Positions 23,166 to 32,263 of a stretch of 64,000 bases of DNA are shown here, one piece after another. The position numbers and the translations under genes are program-made. Origin of the DNA: JACKDX01 sp964640175 (GTDB taxonomy: Bacteria > Myxococcota_A > Polyangia > Polyangiales > GCA-016699535). The notes below the pieces were generated by a model, which was not told the origin of the DNA, ran no database searches, and saw nothing but the letters and a program-made list of their open reading frames with translations. The stretch spans positions 62,001-126,000 of the forward strand of contig CAZXFW010000004.1 in NCBI GenBank assembly GCA_964640175.1, in the 5' to 3' direction. Numbering within the stretch: position 1 is the first letter of the stretch; each line of letters starts with the position of its first letter.

Positions 23166-25681
23166 CGATCATCGTGCAAGGGGCTTCTAAGACTGGAAAA
23201 AGCACATTTCTAAAAAAGCGTATGGCAGCACTTTTTGAGGACAATTCACTGCCTCAGCCACGCATACTGATGATCCACGCTGCACCTCCTGCGAATGACC
23301 ATGCCCTGATCCAAGAAACACCCATAGCACCGCCTTCACTGCACAGAACCACCTTCCTAGGCCTATGCCTGAATATCTTGCGAGAGTTTGCAAGCTACGC
23401 CTCTTTAAAAGACAACTTTGAAGTCCTAAGTCCTGAAGCAGCTCACCTACACCTCGATCAGACAATGAATCGGTGGTTTCATAAAGTGGCTTCCGATCCT
23501 CCTCCTGGTGTCCGTCGGGTATTACTCACCAAGCCCGATCGGACAAATCCATGTTCTCCCAAAGACACTCTCAGACACATGGTTCATACACTGGCACATA
23601 CACGACACGAGCACCTTGTTTGCACGCGTCCCATCGAAACTCCTCACATTCAGATCGACGAAATGCTTGACGAAATGAAAGCGTTCTCGGAACTCACAGC
23701 TCAACTGAACGCCAACGACGAGGATTTTCTTATCTCCAATCTACAAGACATCGCCAGGTCTTACCGTCGTATCGAAAAGCGCAAATCGCTAAAAACCTAC
23801 GGTGACGACATCTTGTTCGCAGAGCTTTTGGCGTTATCACAACGCTCTTCGTGGCGATGGCGCGGCAAACGACCTGCTATCGGCGGCATAAATCGTGACA
23901 CACTGTTAGCCCGACGCGATTCTCTTAAAAGTCAACTTGATAATTACATTTCGACGATTCAAAAAGAAACCACATGCCTATTGGAACTCGAAATTTCTGA
24001 AGTGTTACAGAAATACGAAGAGGTCAAAATCCGTCATCACACGCTTGATGAACGAGACGTGCTAGCGAAATCAACATCGATCGTTCAACAACATTCGGAA
24101 GTTCGTCACATTCTACAGAATCGATATGACTATGTGTATATCGATGACTTTCACTTGCTAACCTCAACAGAAGCGCAAATGGCTTTGCTTTTAGTGGCAA
24201 ACGATCCGCAAGCCTCGTCATGGCAACATGCGATTCCGGTTCCTAACAAACTAGTGCTAACGGCCGATCCGATAACACGGGCATGGGATGACTCCGCCTA
24301 CCTCAACATGAAACAGCACCTTATCCATCATGGTGCGGAAGTCATCCATCTTCACAAACGTGCACACTATGCGCCTGAAATTAATCGGCTGATTCATACA
24401 GCCTATTCCAAATTACTCGTTGACTATGCTCTTGAACCAATCACCTCATCGCCTTCTGACAGCGTGCATCAGCCTCAATTGATCACACTTGTCCCGCATT
24501 GTCCTGATAATCGTTATGGACGCATCCTGCCTTTTCAAATAGAGCAATCTCTGCCCGAAGCGATTGCCACTTTCATTCAATTTGTGCTCCAGCATAACCA
24601 GTGGCAGGCCAATTCCTGTAACCCAGATCTCAGGGCCCCCATCACCTTAGATGATATCGCTCTGCTTTTTCCGAATGCAGAAAACTCAGCAAATGAAGAC
24701 ACTCGGATTCCTTACATGAAGGCTTTGGAAAGCCGTGGCCTGCCTTACACCGCCAAAGAAACCTTACAAAGTTTCACGGCACGCGATGAAATCCGGGCCA
24801 TTCACACGTTACTTCTGGCCATCGAACGCCCCCATGATGAACTCACCGTCTACGCAACGCTGCGAGGCCCATGGTTTTCATTCAGTGACGAAAGTCTTTT
24901 TTTGTTTCGAGAACGGTTTGGATCACTTCGCGCTAAGGATGTGCAACTCCCTTTAGGATGGGACGAAGCTAACCAAGAAGACATTAAGCAAGTTTCTGAA
25001 ATTGCTAGTATTTTGGTGTTTTTGGCGCGGCTCCACCACACCCGAAATCAACGTGCTCTTATCGATACACTGGACGAAATACTCGATTACAGTGCACTCC
25101 ATATCAACGTCGCGTTCTGGGCTTCTGGTATTCAAGCACTTCAAAGCATCGATATGTTGTATGCCTTGGCTTCGGAGTGTGAGCATACCCGCGCAATGTC
25201 GTTCCGGGCTTTCGTCAATTATATCGACCCGAACACTGAGCACGGATATTTACCTGTTCCCCAACAACGTTCCTTGGCCCATCAGATACATATGCTTCGT
25301 GTGGAGGAAGCCATAGAACGTGATTTTGCTATGGCCATTCTGTGTAACCCCACCGCTAACACTGCTTCGTTTATCCCAGCATACCAAGCAGCTTCATGCG
25401 CCAAAGACATCCTTGTCCTGCCTATGGGAGAAAATGCCCCCATCCAAGGCTGGCTAGACTCCCTGAACACCGTTATCACCGCACCGGCCTCTGCATGCAC
25501 CGTCACTCGATGGGAAGCAAGCCAATGGCAACATCTACGCGATAACCATGCAGCAGTTCGATACCAACATGCACTCGAACCGCATCCTCAAGTTCACGAC
25601 ATGGAACACGTGTACTCCGCCTGGAAAGAACGCCAGCATGCCTTGCGAACCATGGCGGGCACACCTTCTTTACCGACTTAA
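23162..25681 (+). CDS. UvrD/AddA-like helicase with degenerate motor motifs
   Basis: 839 aa. Walker A is clear at the N terminus (IVQGASKTGKST, residues 5-16). Motif II is altered: YVYIDDFHLLTSTEAQ (about 322-337), where UvrD enzymes have DEFQD. Motif III-like NKLVLTADPITRAW follows, then HLHKRAHYAPEINRLI in place of the usual NYRS motif. A clean motif V (KGLE) and motif VI (VALTRA) are not seen; the equivalent stretch reads HMLRVEEAIERDFAMAIL. So it is a superfamily 1 fold with a probably weak or non-processive motor, as in inactivated AddB/RecC-type subunits. Coupled to the nuclease gene upstream by a 4-nt overlap. Its 3' end overlaps the convergent wlbA-like gene by 12 nt. Confidence 0.75.
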   Translation: MTIIVQGASKTGKSTFLKKRMAALFEDNSLPQPRILMIHAAPPANDHALIQETPIAPPSLHRTTFLGLCLNILREFASYASLKDNFEVLSPEAAHLHLDQTMNRWFHKVASDPPPGVRRVLLTKPDRTNPCSPKDTLRHMVHTLAHTRHEHLVCTRPIETPHIQIDEMLDEMKAFSELTAQLNANDEDFLISNLQDIARSYRRIEKRKSLKTYGDDILFAELLALSQRSSWRWRGKRPAIGGINRDTLLARRDSLKSQLDNYISTIQKETTCLLELEISEVLQKYEEVKIRHHTLDERDVLAKSTSIVQQHSEVRHILQNRYDYVYIDDFHLLTSTEAQMALLLVANDPQASSWQHAIPVPNKLVLTADPITRAWDDSAYLNMKQHLIHHGAEVIHLHKRAHYAPEINRLIHTAYSKLLVDYALEPITSSPSDSVHQPQLITLVPHCPDNRYGRILPFQIEQSLPEAIATFIQFVLQHNQWQANSCNPDLRAPITLDDIALLFPNAENSANEDTRIPYMKALESRGLPYTAKETLQSFTARDEIRAIHTLLLAIERPHDELTVYATLRGPWFSFSDESLFLFRERFGSLRAKDVQLPLGWDEANQEDIKQVSEIASILVFLARLHHTRNQRALIDTLDEILDYSALHINVAFWASGIQALQSIDMLYALASECEHTRAMSFRAFVNYIDPNTEHGYLPVPQQRSLAHQIHMLRVEEAIERDFAMAILCNPTANTASFIPAYQAASCAKDILVLPMGENAPIQGWLDSLNTVITAPASACTVTRWEASQWQHLRDNHAAVRYQHALEPHPQVHDMEHVYSAWKERQHALRTMAGTPSLPT

Positions 25682-26623
25682 TATCGGCCGAAAATCCTGC
25701 GCGGGTGCTGTAAGTTCCTTTTCCCGCAATTGATGCACAAGTTCAATGGAAGGCTTGACGTCATCGAGACCGAATCCTCCGCCTTTAAGGATGTCTTTAT
25801 AAACCTCTGTATGCATGTCAGTGAAGCTTTCTGAAAACTCGGTCTCTTGTCCATCAATGCTCAAAGACCGATAGGCAGGCTTGCCTTGTGCGAGATACCC
25901 CTTGGGGAGATCTTTTTCATCAATCGACAAAAACCACTGCACGCGTGCACGCTCTAATTCCAGAGTGCCTGCCATCTTAGTGGGAGTGTTCAGATGTAGC
26001 TCTGCCTTCTCGCAAGCGCCAAACACCCACAATAAGAGATCAAAGAAATGAATTCCTATATTCATGGCAATGCCACCCGACTTATCGTGATCTCCCTTCC
26101 AAGACACATGATACCAAGGACCACGTCGCGTCACATACGCTAAACGCACATCGTGCCGGTGTGTGCTTGGGGATGCTTGTATGGCCTCACGAAGCGCGAC
26201 CAGCTTAGGCAAAAGCCGCAACTGCAGCACCGTATAAACCCTGCGTTGATACTCGTGTTGTAAGTCTTCCAATGCTTGAATGTTCCAGGGAGAAAGCACC
26301 AATGGCTTTTCACAAATGACATGCGCTTTAACGCGCAACCCAAGCCGAACATGCGCATCATGAAGATAGTTTGGCGAGCACACGGACAGATAATCAATTT
26401 GGTGTTCGGAGTCTTGCCTTCTTAGCTTCTCTAAAAACCGATCAAACCTTTCAATCTCAACAAAGAACTTGGCCTCTGGAAAATACTGATCCAGCACCCC
26501 GACAGAGTCTTTAGGATCCATGGCAGCGACCAAGCTGTTGCCTGTGTCTTTGATTGCCTTTAGGTGCCGTGGCGCAATGTACCCACCGACGCCCACGAGC
26601 CCGAAATACTGTAATTGATTCAT
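25670..26623 (-). CDS. wlbA: WlbA/WbpB-type UDP-N-acetylglucosaminuronate 3-dehydrogenase
   Basis: 317 aa from the ATG at 26621-26623; the frame runs to 26668, but MNQLQYFGLVGVGGYIAPRHL is the expected family start. This is a Gfo/Idh/MocA oxidoreductase: Rossmann GVGGYIAPRHLKAIKDTGN, then VCSPNYLHDAHVRLGL, the EKPLVL motif, and the catalytic region SWKGDHDKSGGIAMNIGIHFFDLLLW. The sequence closely follows WlbA/WbpB, which oxidise C3 of UDP-GlcNAc-uronic acid on the way to di-N-acetylated mannuronic acid in O-antigen. No other gene of that pathway is nearby. It sits convergent to the helicase and divergent from atpD. Confidence 0.85.
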   Translation of the reverse strand: MNQLQYFGLVGVGGYIAPRHLKAIKDTGNSLVAAMDPKDSVGVLDQYFPEAKFFVEIERFDRFLEKLRRQDSEHQIDYLSVCSPNYLHDAHVRLGLRVKAHVICEKPLVLSPWNIQALEDLQHEYQRRVYTVLQLRLLPKLVALREAIQASPSTHRHDVRLAYVTRRGPWYHVSWKGDHDKSGGIAMNIGIHFFDLLLWVFGACEKAELHLNTPTKMAGTLELERARVQWFLSIDEKDLPKGYLAQGKPAYRSLSIDGQETEFSESFTDMHTEVYKDILKGGGFGLDDVKPSIELVHQLREKELTAPAQDFRPILSR

Positions 26624-26749
26624 AGAATTAGGCCGTTTTCCAATTAGAGCCCGGGCAGAGTACCACATTGCAGTCTCTAGTCCCCCATGCTACTAAGCGC
26701 CCCGAACTTAGCGATAAATCGCACGAAATTGCAAAACGAGGCGACAAGC

Positions 26750-28192
26750 ATGGCGGACGTGACTCAAGGCAAAATTAAGCAAGTGGTGGGTTCAGTGGTG
26801 GATGTGGAATTTGGCACGGGAAATCTCCCTCAAATTCTTACAGCACTTCGAACCAGTAATCCTTCCATCAACGACACGCCGGACAATCTTGTGCTCGAAG
26901 TAGCTCAGCACTTGGGCGAAAACACCGTCCGGACCATCGCCATGGATTCCACAGAAGGCCTTGTCCGGGGCATGCCTGTCAAAAACACCGGAGAGCCCAT
27001 TACGATGCCGGTAGGTAAAGTCACCCTTGGACGTATTCTCAATGTCGTGGGTGAACCCGTAGACGACGCTGGACCTTTGCACGTTCAAAAGCGGCTTCCT
27101 ATTCATCGCGAGGCTCCGAAGTTTGTAGACCAAAGCACCAAAATTGAGATGTTCGAAACCGGCATTAAGGTGATCGACCTACTCGCCCCGTACCGAAAAG
27201 GTGGGAAAATTGGCCTGTTTGGAGGTGCCGGGGTTGGAAAAACGGTGTTGATTCTGGAGCTGATCAACAACGTGGCCAAAGCCCACGGTGGCGTCTCGTG
27301 TTTTGCCGGCGTAGGCGAGCGTACACGCGAGGGCAATGACTTATTTCTTGAAATGAGCGAGTCCAAACTGGAGACAGGCGAGCCGGTGATTTCAAAAACT
27401 GCCTTGGTGTACGGCCAGATGAACGAGCCTCCGGGTGCACGTGCACGCGTTGCACTGAGCGCGCTTACAGTGGCTGAAAGCTTTCGCGACGACGAAGGCC
27501 AAGATGTGCTGCTTTTCATCGACAACATCTTCCGCTTTACTCAAGCGGGTTCCGAAGTCTCAGCGCTTCTCGGACGTATTCCAAGCGCCGTGGGTTATCA
27601 GCCCACGCTGGCCACAGAGATGGGCGTGCTTCAAGAACGCATTACCTCCACTACCCGCGGCTCCATTACTTCAGTTCAGGCCATTTACGTGCCTGCTGAC
27701 GATCTGACCGATCCGGCACCGGCAACCACGTTTGCCCATCTCGATGCCACCACCGTATTAAGCCGGCAGATCGCTGAAATGGGTATTTACCCGGCCGTAG
27801 ACCCACTGGATTCCACCTCGACGCTGCTTGATCCCAACGTCATTGGAGAGCGGCACTACACCGTGGCTCGACAGGTGCAACAGACCTTGCAGAAATACAA
27901 AGATCTGCAGGATATCATTGCGATTTTAGGTATGGATGAACTCAACGAAGACGATCGTTTGATCGTAGACCGCGCACGAAAGATTCAGAAATTTCTCTCT
28001 CAGCCGTTTTTCGTCGCCCAACAGTTTACTGGCCTTGAAGGGCGTTACGTACCTTTGGACGATACGCTTTCCGCTTTTGAAGAAATTCTCAGCGGCAAGT
28101 TGGACGACCTTCCGGAGCAAGCTTTCCACTTGGTGGGAAACATCGATGACGTGCGTAAAAAAGCAGAACGCTTGACGCAATCAGCTGCATAG
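26750..28192 (+). CDS. atpD: F0F1 ATP synthase beta subunit
   Basis: 480 aa from the ATG at 26750, with GAGG 8 nt upstream. The open frame to 26687 would add 21 residues not seen in the family. Signatures: Walker A GLFGGAGVGKTVLILELI (about 155-172), GERTREGNDLFLEM, ALVYGQMNEPPGARARVAL, Walker B DVLLFIDNIFRFTQAGSEVSALLGRIPSAVGYQPTL, and PAPATTFAHLDATTVLSR. This is the catalytic subunit. It and atpC lie apart from the b'-b-delta-alpha-gamma genes, after a 9.7 kb insert on the same strand, and must have their own promoter, within 26624-26749 or further upstream. Confidence 0.97.
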   Translation: MADVTQGKIKQVVGSVVDVEFGTGNLPQILTALRTSNPSINDTPDNLVLEVAQHLGENTVRTIAMDSTEGLVRGMPVKNTGEPITMPVGKVTLGRILNVVGEPVDDAGPLHVQKRLPIHREAPKFVDQSTKIEMFETGIKVIDLLAPYRKGGKIGLFGGAGVGKTVLILELINNVAKAHGGVSCFAGVGERTREGNDLFLEMSESKLETGEPVISKTALVYGQMNEPPGARARVALSALTVAESFRDDEGQDVLLFIDNIFRFTQAGSEVSALLGRIPSAVGYQPTLATEMGVLQERITSTTRGSITSVQAIYVPADDLTDPAPATTFAHLDATTVLSRQIAEMGIYPAVDPLDSTSTLLDPNVIGERHYTVARQVQQTLQKYKDLQDIIAILGMDELNEDDRLIVDRARKIQKFLSQPFFVAQQFTGLEGRYVPLDDTLSAFEEILSGKLDDLPEQAFHLVGNIDDVRKKAERLTQSAA

Positions 28193-28199
28193 GAAATTT

Positions 28200-28631
28200 A
28201 TGGCGGAACTGCCTCAACAGTTGCTTTTGCAAGTTGCAACACCTCACGGCCTCGCGTTAAAGGCTCAGGTACGCAGCGTTCAAGCGCCCAGTGTATGGGG
28301 AGAATTTGGGGTATTACCGGGGCATCTTCCTCTACTGGCTTCGCTTAAGAGCGGCATTTTGCGTTATCAGATTGAAAACCAGGAACACAAAGCCGCCATT
28401 GGACCGGGATTCGCCGAAGTAGCCCAAGAAACCATGCGTATTCTTACTGAGCACTTTGCTACACCCGCCGAAATCGACGTTAAAACAACACGTCACGAAC
28501 TCGAAGCTGCTGAAACCAAGCGCAAAGAGCTTGCGAAACAGCCGGATGCCGATCCAGACGAACTCAACCAGCTTGATCGCCAAATCGCCTGGTGTCAGTC
28601 TCGCCTTGATGTTGCAGCCGATCGTCTTTAA
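28200..28631 (+). CDS. atpC: F0F1 ATP synthase epsilon subunit
   Basis: 143 aa. The N-terminal beta-sandwich shows LLLQVATPHGLALKAQVRSVQAPSVWGEFGVLPGHLPLLASLKSGILRY, the epsilon signature. Two C-terminal helices follow (EIDVKTTRHELEAAETKRKELAKQ and ELNQLDRQIAWCQSRLDVA). Epsilon joins the rotor foot to the c-ring and inhibits ATP hydrolysis through its C-terminal helices. Starts 7 nt after atpD; the ctaA gene begins 14 nt later, so ATP synthase and oxidase-biogenesis genes may be co-transcribed. Confidence 0.95.
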   Translation: MAELPQQLLLQVATPHGLALKAQVRSVQAPSVWGEFGVLPGHLPLLASLKSGILRYQIENQEHKAAIGPGFAEVAQETMRILTEHFATPAEIDVKTTRHELEAAETKRKELAKQPDADPDELNQLDRQIAWCQSRLDVAADRL

Positions 28632-28645
28632 AAGACTTTTCTATC

Positions 28646-29614
28646 ATGACTAGACGTTGGATTCACACGTTGGCGATCGCCACGCTTGGGCTGACCCTCG
28701 TTCTCATCACCTGGGGTGGTCTCGTCCATACCACAGGCTCATCCCTTGCATGTCCAGACTGGCCGTTGTGTTACGGAAAAGTGTTTCCCGAAATGAAAGG
28801 AAGCATTGCCGTCGAACACGGGCATCGCCTTTTGGCGAGTCTTGTTGGCATGCTCACCGTGATTATAGCCATTTCGCTTTGGCGTGATCCCTCGGTAAAA
28901 GTCTATCCTAAACTGCGCAGACGCTTGGTCACCTTGGGCATGGCTGCACTGGTACTCGTGCTTTTTCAAGGCATCCTTGGTGGCATCACCGTGATCTACA
29001 AACTCCCTTTGGCAATATCCTCTGCGCATCTGGCAACTTCCATGGTGTTTGCGGTGATCATGCTTGCGATTGCCTTTTTCACTCGCACACCAAACAAGAC
29101 AGCAGCCGTGTCCTTGCCTGTTAAGGCCACGACGCCATGGGTGGGCCTGACAGCCCTAACCATTCTGGTACAAATCGTGATCGGCGCGCTCGTACGCCAT
29201 ACAGGCTCTGGCCTGGCTTGCGGAACCGACATTGTGCGCTGCGCAGGCATCTGGTGGCCCGCGTGGGGGCCCGCACAGTTGCACATGCTTCACCGCCTGG
29301 GAGCAGCCGTCGTTTTTGTAGGCGTCACCGCTACCGCAGGACGGGTATGGTGGCTGTCTCGCATCGATCCGGCACAAACGAAACTTCGCCTAATTGCACG
29401 CATTCAATTCGCCCTTGTCATTACCCAAGGGCTACTTGGAATGCTCAATATTTTGAGCTACTTAGCCATGACCTCCGTGACCGCCCATCTGGCCATAGGA
29501 GCACTTTTGCTGTGCAATACGTCCCTGTTTTACTTGGTATTGCGGGCTTCTATCCCGCAAGCAAACACCCTGAGTAGCTTAATGACGCCTTCCACGGTAA
29601 AAGTTCCCGCCTAA
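28646..29614 (+). CDS. ctaA: Haem A synthase CtaA/COX15
   Basis: 322 aa with eight membrane helices in two related halves. The conserved haem ligands are visible: EHGHRLLASLVG and SSAHLATSMV in the first half, LHMLHRLGAAVVF and VTAHLAIGALL in the second. Each half also has a cysteine pair (ACPDWPLC and ACGTDIVRC) of the type found in Bacillus CtaA. It oxidises the C8 methyl of haem O to make haem A for aa3-type cytochrome oxidase. Heads the cluster ctaA-ctaB-ABC exporter-SCO1-DUF420. Confidence 0.95.
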   Translation: MTRRWIHTLAIATLGLTLVLITWGGLVHTTGSSLACPDWPLCYGKVFPEMKGSIAVEHGHRLLASLVGMLTVIIAISLWRDPSVKVYPKLRRRLVTLGMAALVLVLFQGILGGITVIYKLPLAISSAHLATSMVFAVIMLAIAFFTRTPNKTAAVSLPVKATTPWVGLTALTILVQIVIGALVRHTGSGLACGTDIVRCAGIWWPAWGPAQLHMLHRLGAAVVFVGVTATAGRVWWLSRIDPAQTKLRLIARIQFALVITQGLLGMLNILSYLAMTSVTAHLAIGALLLCNTSLFYLVLRASIPQANTLSSLMTPSTVKVPA

Positions 29615-29625
29615 GCGCTGTTCCT

Positions 29626-30510
29626 ATGCATTACGTGTTCGAAGCCATCGCCATACGGCGCCATACGCTACGCGATATCGTTGCGTTGACCAAACCACGC
29701 ATCACTCTGATGGTTGCACTCACCACAGCCTGTGGACTGTGGCTAGCCCCTGGACACGTGGATCTCGGGTATGCACTTTGGGCTATTTTCGGCACAGCGG
29801 GATTGGTCAGTGCTGCAGGCATACTCAACTGCTGGCTTGAAATCGACGTCGATGCACGGATGACCCGAACTGCGCAAAGGCCGTTGCCCGCAGGCCGCGT
29901 TCATCCTGACCTCGCGCTCCTCGTGGGCCTTGTGACAGGCGTATGCTCCATCTTTGCGTTGTGCCTTCAAGTAAACCCACTGACTGGATTGCTGGGCGCT
30001 CTATCGCTGTTTTTGTACGTTGGTATTTATACGCCATTGAAAGTGCGAACACCCAAAGCACTTCTCATCGGAGCCGTGCCAGGCGCCATGCCACCATTGA
30101 TGGGGTGGACCGCAGTCACCTCTGGCATCGAACCTGAAGCCGTATGCCTCTTTTTAGTTTTGTATTTCTGGCAACTTCCTCATTTCATTGCGATCTCGGT
30201 ATTTCGCCAAGAAGACTACATGCAGGCAGGTGTTCGCGTTGTGCCCTGGGTACGCGGCAAACGTGCTGCTGTCGTTCATACCATTGTCTATAGCCTGTTG
30301 TTATGGATAAGCAGCGTGGCTCTATACAGCTTAGGTGCAGCAGGACTGCTCTATGGCATCGCCGCGTGTCTCGGCGGTGGCATGTTTCTGTATTTAAGCC
30401 TCACAGGCCTTTGGCAACATGATTTAATTCATTGGTCCAAACGCCTGTTTTTCTTTTCACTTATTTTTCTAACCGTATTGTTTCCCGTTATGGCGTTAAG
30501 CGCCACATAG
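29626..30510 (+). CDS. ctaB: Protohaem IX farnesyltransferase CtaB/CyoE
   Basis: 294 aa, UbiA superfamily, with about nine membrane helices. Prenyltransferase motifs: ALTKPRITLMVALTTACGL at the start, NCWLEIDVDARMTRTAQRPLPAG (first Asp-rich site, near residue 68), and YTPLKVRTPKALLIGAVPGAMPPLMGW, followed by FFWQLPHFIAI-like YFWQLPHFIAISVFRQEDY. It attaches farnesyl to haem B giving haem O, the substrate of CtaA just upstream. Spacing of 11 nt from ctaA and 7 nt to the ABC gene supports one operon. Confidence 0.95.
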   Translation: MHYVFEAIAIRRHTLRDIVALTKPRITLMVALTTACGLWLAPGHVDLGYALWAIFGTAGLVSAAGILNCWLEIDVDARMTRTAQRPLPAGRVHPDLALLVGLVTGVCSIFALCLQVNPLTGLLGALSLFLYVGIYTPLKVRTPKALLIGAVPGAMPPLMGWTAVTSGIEPEAVCLFLVLYFWQLPHFIAISVFRQEDYMQAGVRVVPWVRGKRAAVVHTIVYSLLLWISSVALYSLGAAGLLYGIAACLGGGMFLYLSLTGLWQHDLIHWSKRLFFFSLIFLTVLFPVMALSAT

Positions 30511-30517
30511 TTAGTTA

Positions 30518-31468
30518 ATGCAAATGCAAGCACCACTGCTAACCCTGCAGAATCTCAGCTTGCGTTATGGCCAGCGTAGTGTCCTTAATAATCTGAGCCT
30601 GTCCGTTGAGTCTGGACACATTGTAGGATTATTGGGGCCGAATGGCTCCGGCAAATCGAGCGCGATTGCGGCACTGGTTGGCATCTTAAAAGCCAAAGCC
30701 AGTCAGTTCACATGGAAAGGCAACACTCTACCCCTAGCAAGTGCCCTATTTCGAAAGCACATTGGGGTAGTATTACAAAATACCAGCACAGACTCGAAAC
30801 TAAGTGCACGCCAAAATCTCAGCCTTGCAGCAACGCTCTATGGGCTTTCACATTCGGTTGCAGACGCCCGCATCAGCGAATGGTTACATTTTGTGGAATT
30901 GGAACAGCGTGCAGATGAACCTATCGGACAATTTTCCGGTGGCATGCGCCGACGCATCGAGCTTGTGCGAGCATTGCTTCATGAACCCGAATTATTGATT
31001 CTCGACGAACCCACCACAGGATTCGATGAGTACATGTTTCAAAAAACATGGAATCGGCTGCACGAGATTCGCGCCTCACGGTCCATGGCCATTTTGTTAT
31101 CCACACATCGTCCTGAAGAAGCAGAACGCTGCGATCATATTGCGATTCTTGATCAAGGCCAGGTCATTGTCCAAGGCAACCCAGAGCGGTTACGCACCAC
31201 GATCCAAGGAGATGTCATCGAGCTCGAAGCCGCTGATTTAGACGATCTGAGTCAGCTCTTAAAAGCGCAGATGCAGCTAGAGTCCATTCGCGTTGAGGAT
31301 AAACTTGTCATCGAGCATCCAGAAGCACATCGGCTGATTCCTCGTATCATTGAAACCCTCCCAACAGGTCGCCTGCACTCAGTGTCGTTACATCGCCCCA
31401 CGCTTGCTGATGTATTCGTCCGATTGACAGGGCATCATCTCGTAGCATCCGAAGGAGGCCATTCATGA
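30518..31468 (+). CDS. ABC transporter ATP-binding protein
   Basis: 316 aa. Walker A GLLGPNGSGKSS at about 35-46, Q-loop VVLQNTS, signature FSGGMRRRIELVRALLHEPELLILDEPTTGFDE combining the ABC motif and Walker B, and a switch His in LLSTHRPEEAE. The C-terminal 90 residues extend beyond the core, as in DrrA/NatA-type exporter subunits. It partners with the ABC-2 permease encoded next (4-nt overlap). Position inside the oxidase-biogenesis run suggests export of something needed there (haem, copper chelate or lipid), but the substrate is unknown. Confidence 0.9.
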   Translation: MQMQAPLLTLQNLSLRYGQRSVLNNLSLSVESGHIVGLLGPNGSGKSSAIAALVGILKAKASQFTWKGNTLPLASALFRKHIGVVLQNTSTDSKLSARQNLSLAATLYGLSHSVADARISEWLHFVELEQRADEPIGQFSGGMRRRIELVRALLHEPELLILDEPTTGFDEYMFQKTWNRLHEIRASRSMAILLSTHRPEEAERCDHIAILDQGQVIVQGNPERLRTTIQGDVIELEAADLDDLSQLLKAQMQLESIRVEDKLVIEHPEAHRLIPRIIETLPTGRLHSVSLHRPTLADVFVRLTGHHLVASEGGHS

Positions 31469-32244
31469 TGTATTCCATGGCAACCCTTCATGTTCTCTGG
31501 AAGCGGGAACTTTTGCGATTCTGGCAAGAGCGTAGCCGTTTAGCAGGCGCAGTCTTACAGCCTCTCCTTTTATGGTGGATGTTAGGCACAGGGATGAAAG
31601 GCAGCTTCCAACTGCACAATGCTCCTGAAATCAGTTACCTGGAATACTTTTATCCAGGCGTTCTCTTAATGATGCTCCTTTTTAGTTCCATTTTTGCAAC
31701 CATGTCCTTAATCGAAGATCGTCAGCAAGGCTTTCTCAATGCCGTGCTGATAGCCCCAGGATCCCGCAGCGCAGTCGTGATGGGCAAGAGCCTGGGCGCT
31801 ACCACCATCGCTTGGCTGCAATGTGTGCTTTTTCTAGCGTTGATACCTTTCGCAGGCTTTTCGTGCTCCAAGGTAGACTGGCCTATGCTGCTCAGTGTTT
31901 TGTTCATCGTAGGCCTGATGTTTGCAGCGTTGGGCTTTGCCATGGCTTGGTGGCTAAACTCTTCTCAAGCGTATCATGTTGTGATGTTTTTATTGCTGAT
32001 TCCGCTTTGGATCTTGTCAGGAACGATGTTCCCTCTTCCTTCAGAAGGCGCAGCGCGAAGCATCTCTTTTCTGAATCCCATGGTGTATGCAGCCGATGCC
32101 ATTCGCAGGGCCTTATACGGCGGAACGCTCTCTGAGGCGTTTACACCCATGCTTTCCATCCCCTATGGGGAACTAGCCGTCCTTATGGCCTGCACCTTCG
32201 GAATGCTCATGTTGGCCATCTGGGTTTGTCGTACACAACGCTAG
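31465..32244 (+). CDS. ABC-2 type permease
   Basis: 259 aa with six membrane helices in the ABC-2 arrangement. It has an N-terminal amphipathic stretch (LWKRELLRFWQERSRLAGAVLQPLLLWWMLG), a loop LIEDRQQGFLNAVLIAPGSRSAVVMGKSLGATTIA typical of the family, and LLIPLWILSGTMFPLPSE in the fifth helix region. It is the membrane half of the exporter whose ATPase gene overlaps it by 4 nt. The oxidase-linked SCO1 gene follows 19 nt later. Confidence 0.9.
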   Translation: MMYSMATLHVLWKRELLRFWQERSRLAGAVLQPLLLWWMLGTGMKGSFQLHNAPEISYLEYFYPGVLLMMLLFSSIFATMSLIEDRQQGFLNAVLIAPGSRSAVVMGKSLGATTIAWLQCVLFLALIPFAGFSCSKVDWPMLLSVLFIVGLMFAALGFAMAWWLNSSQAYHVVMFLLLIPLWILSGTMFPLPSEGAARSISFLNPMVYAADAIRRALYGGTLSEAFTPMLSIPYGELAVLMACTFGMLMLAIWVCRTQR

Positions 32245-32263
32245 AGCTCCCGGTGTATTCCAC

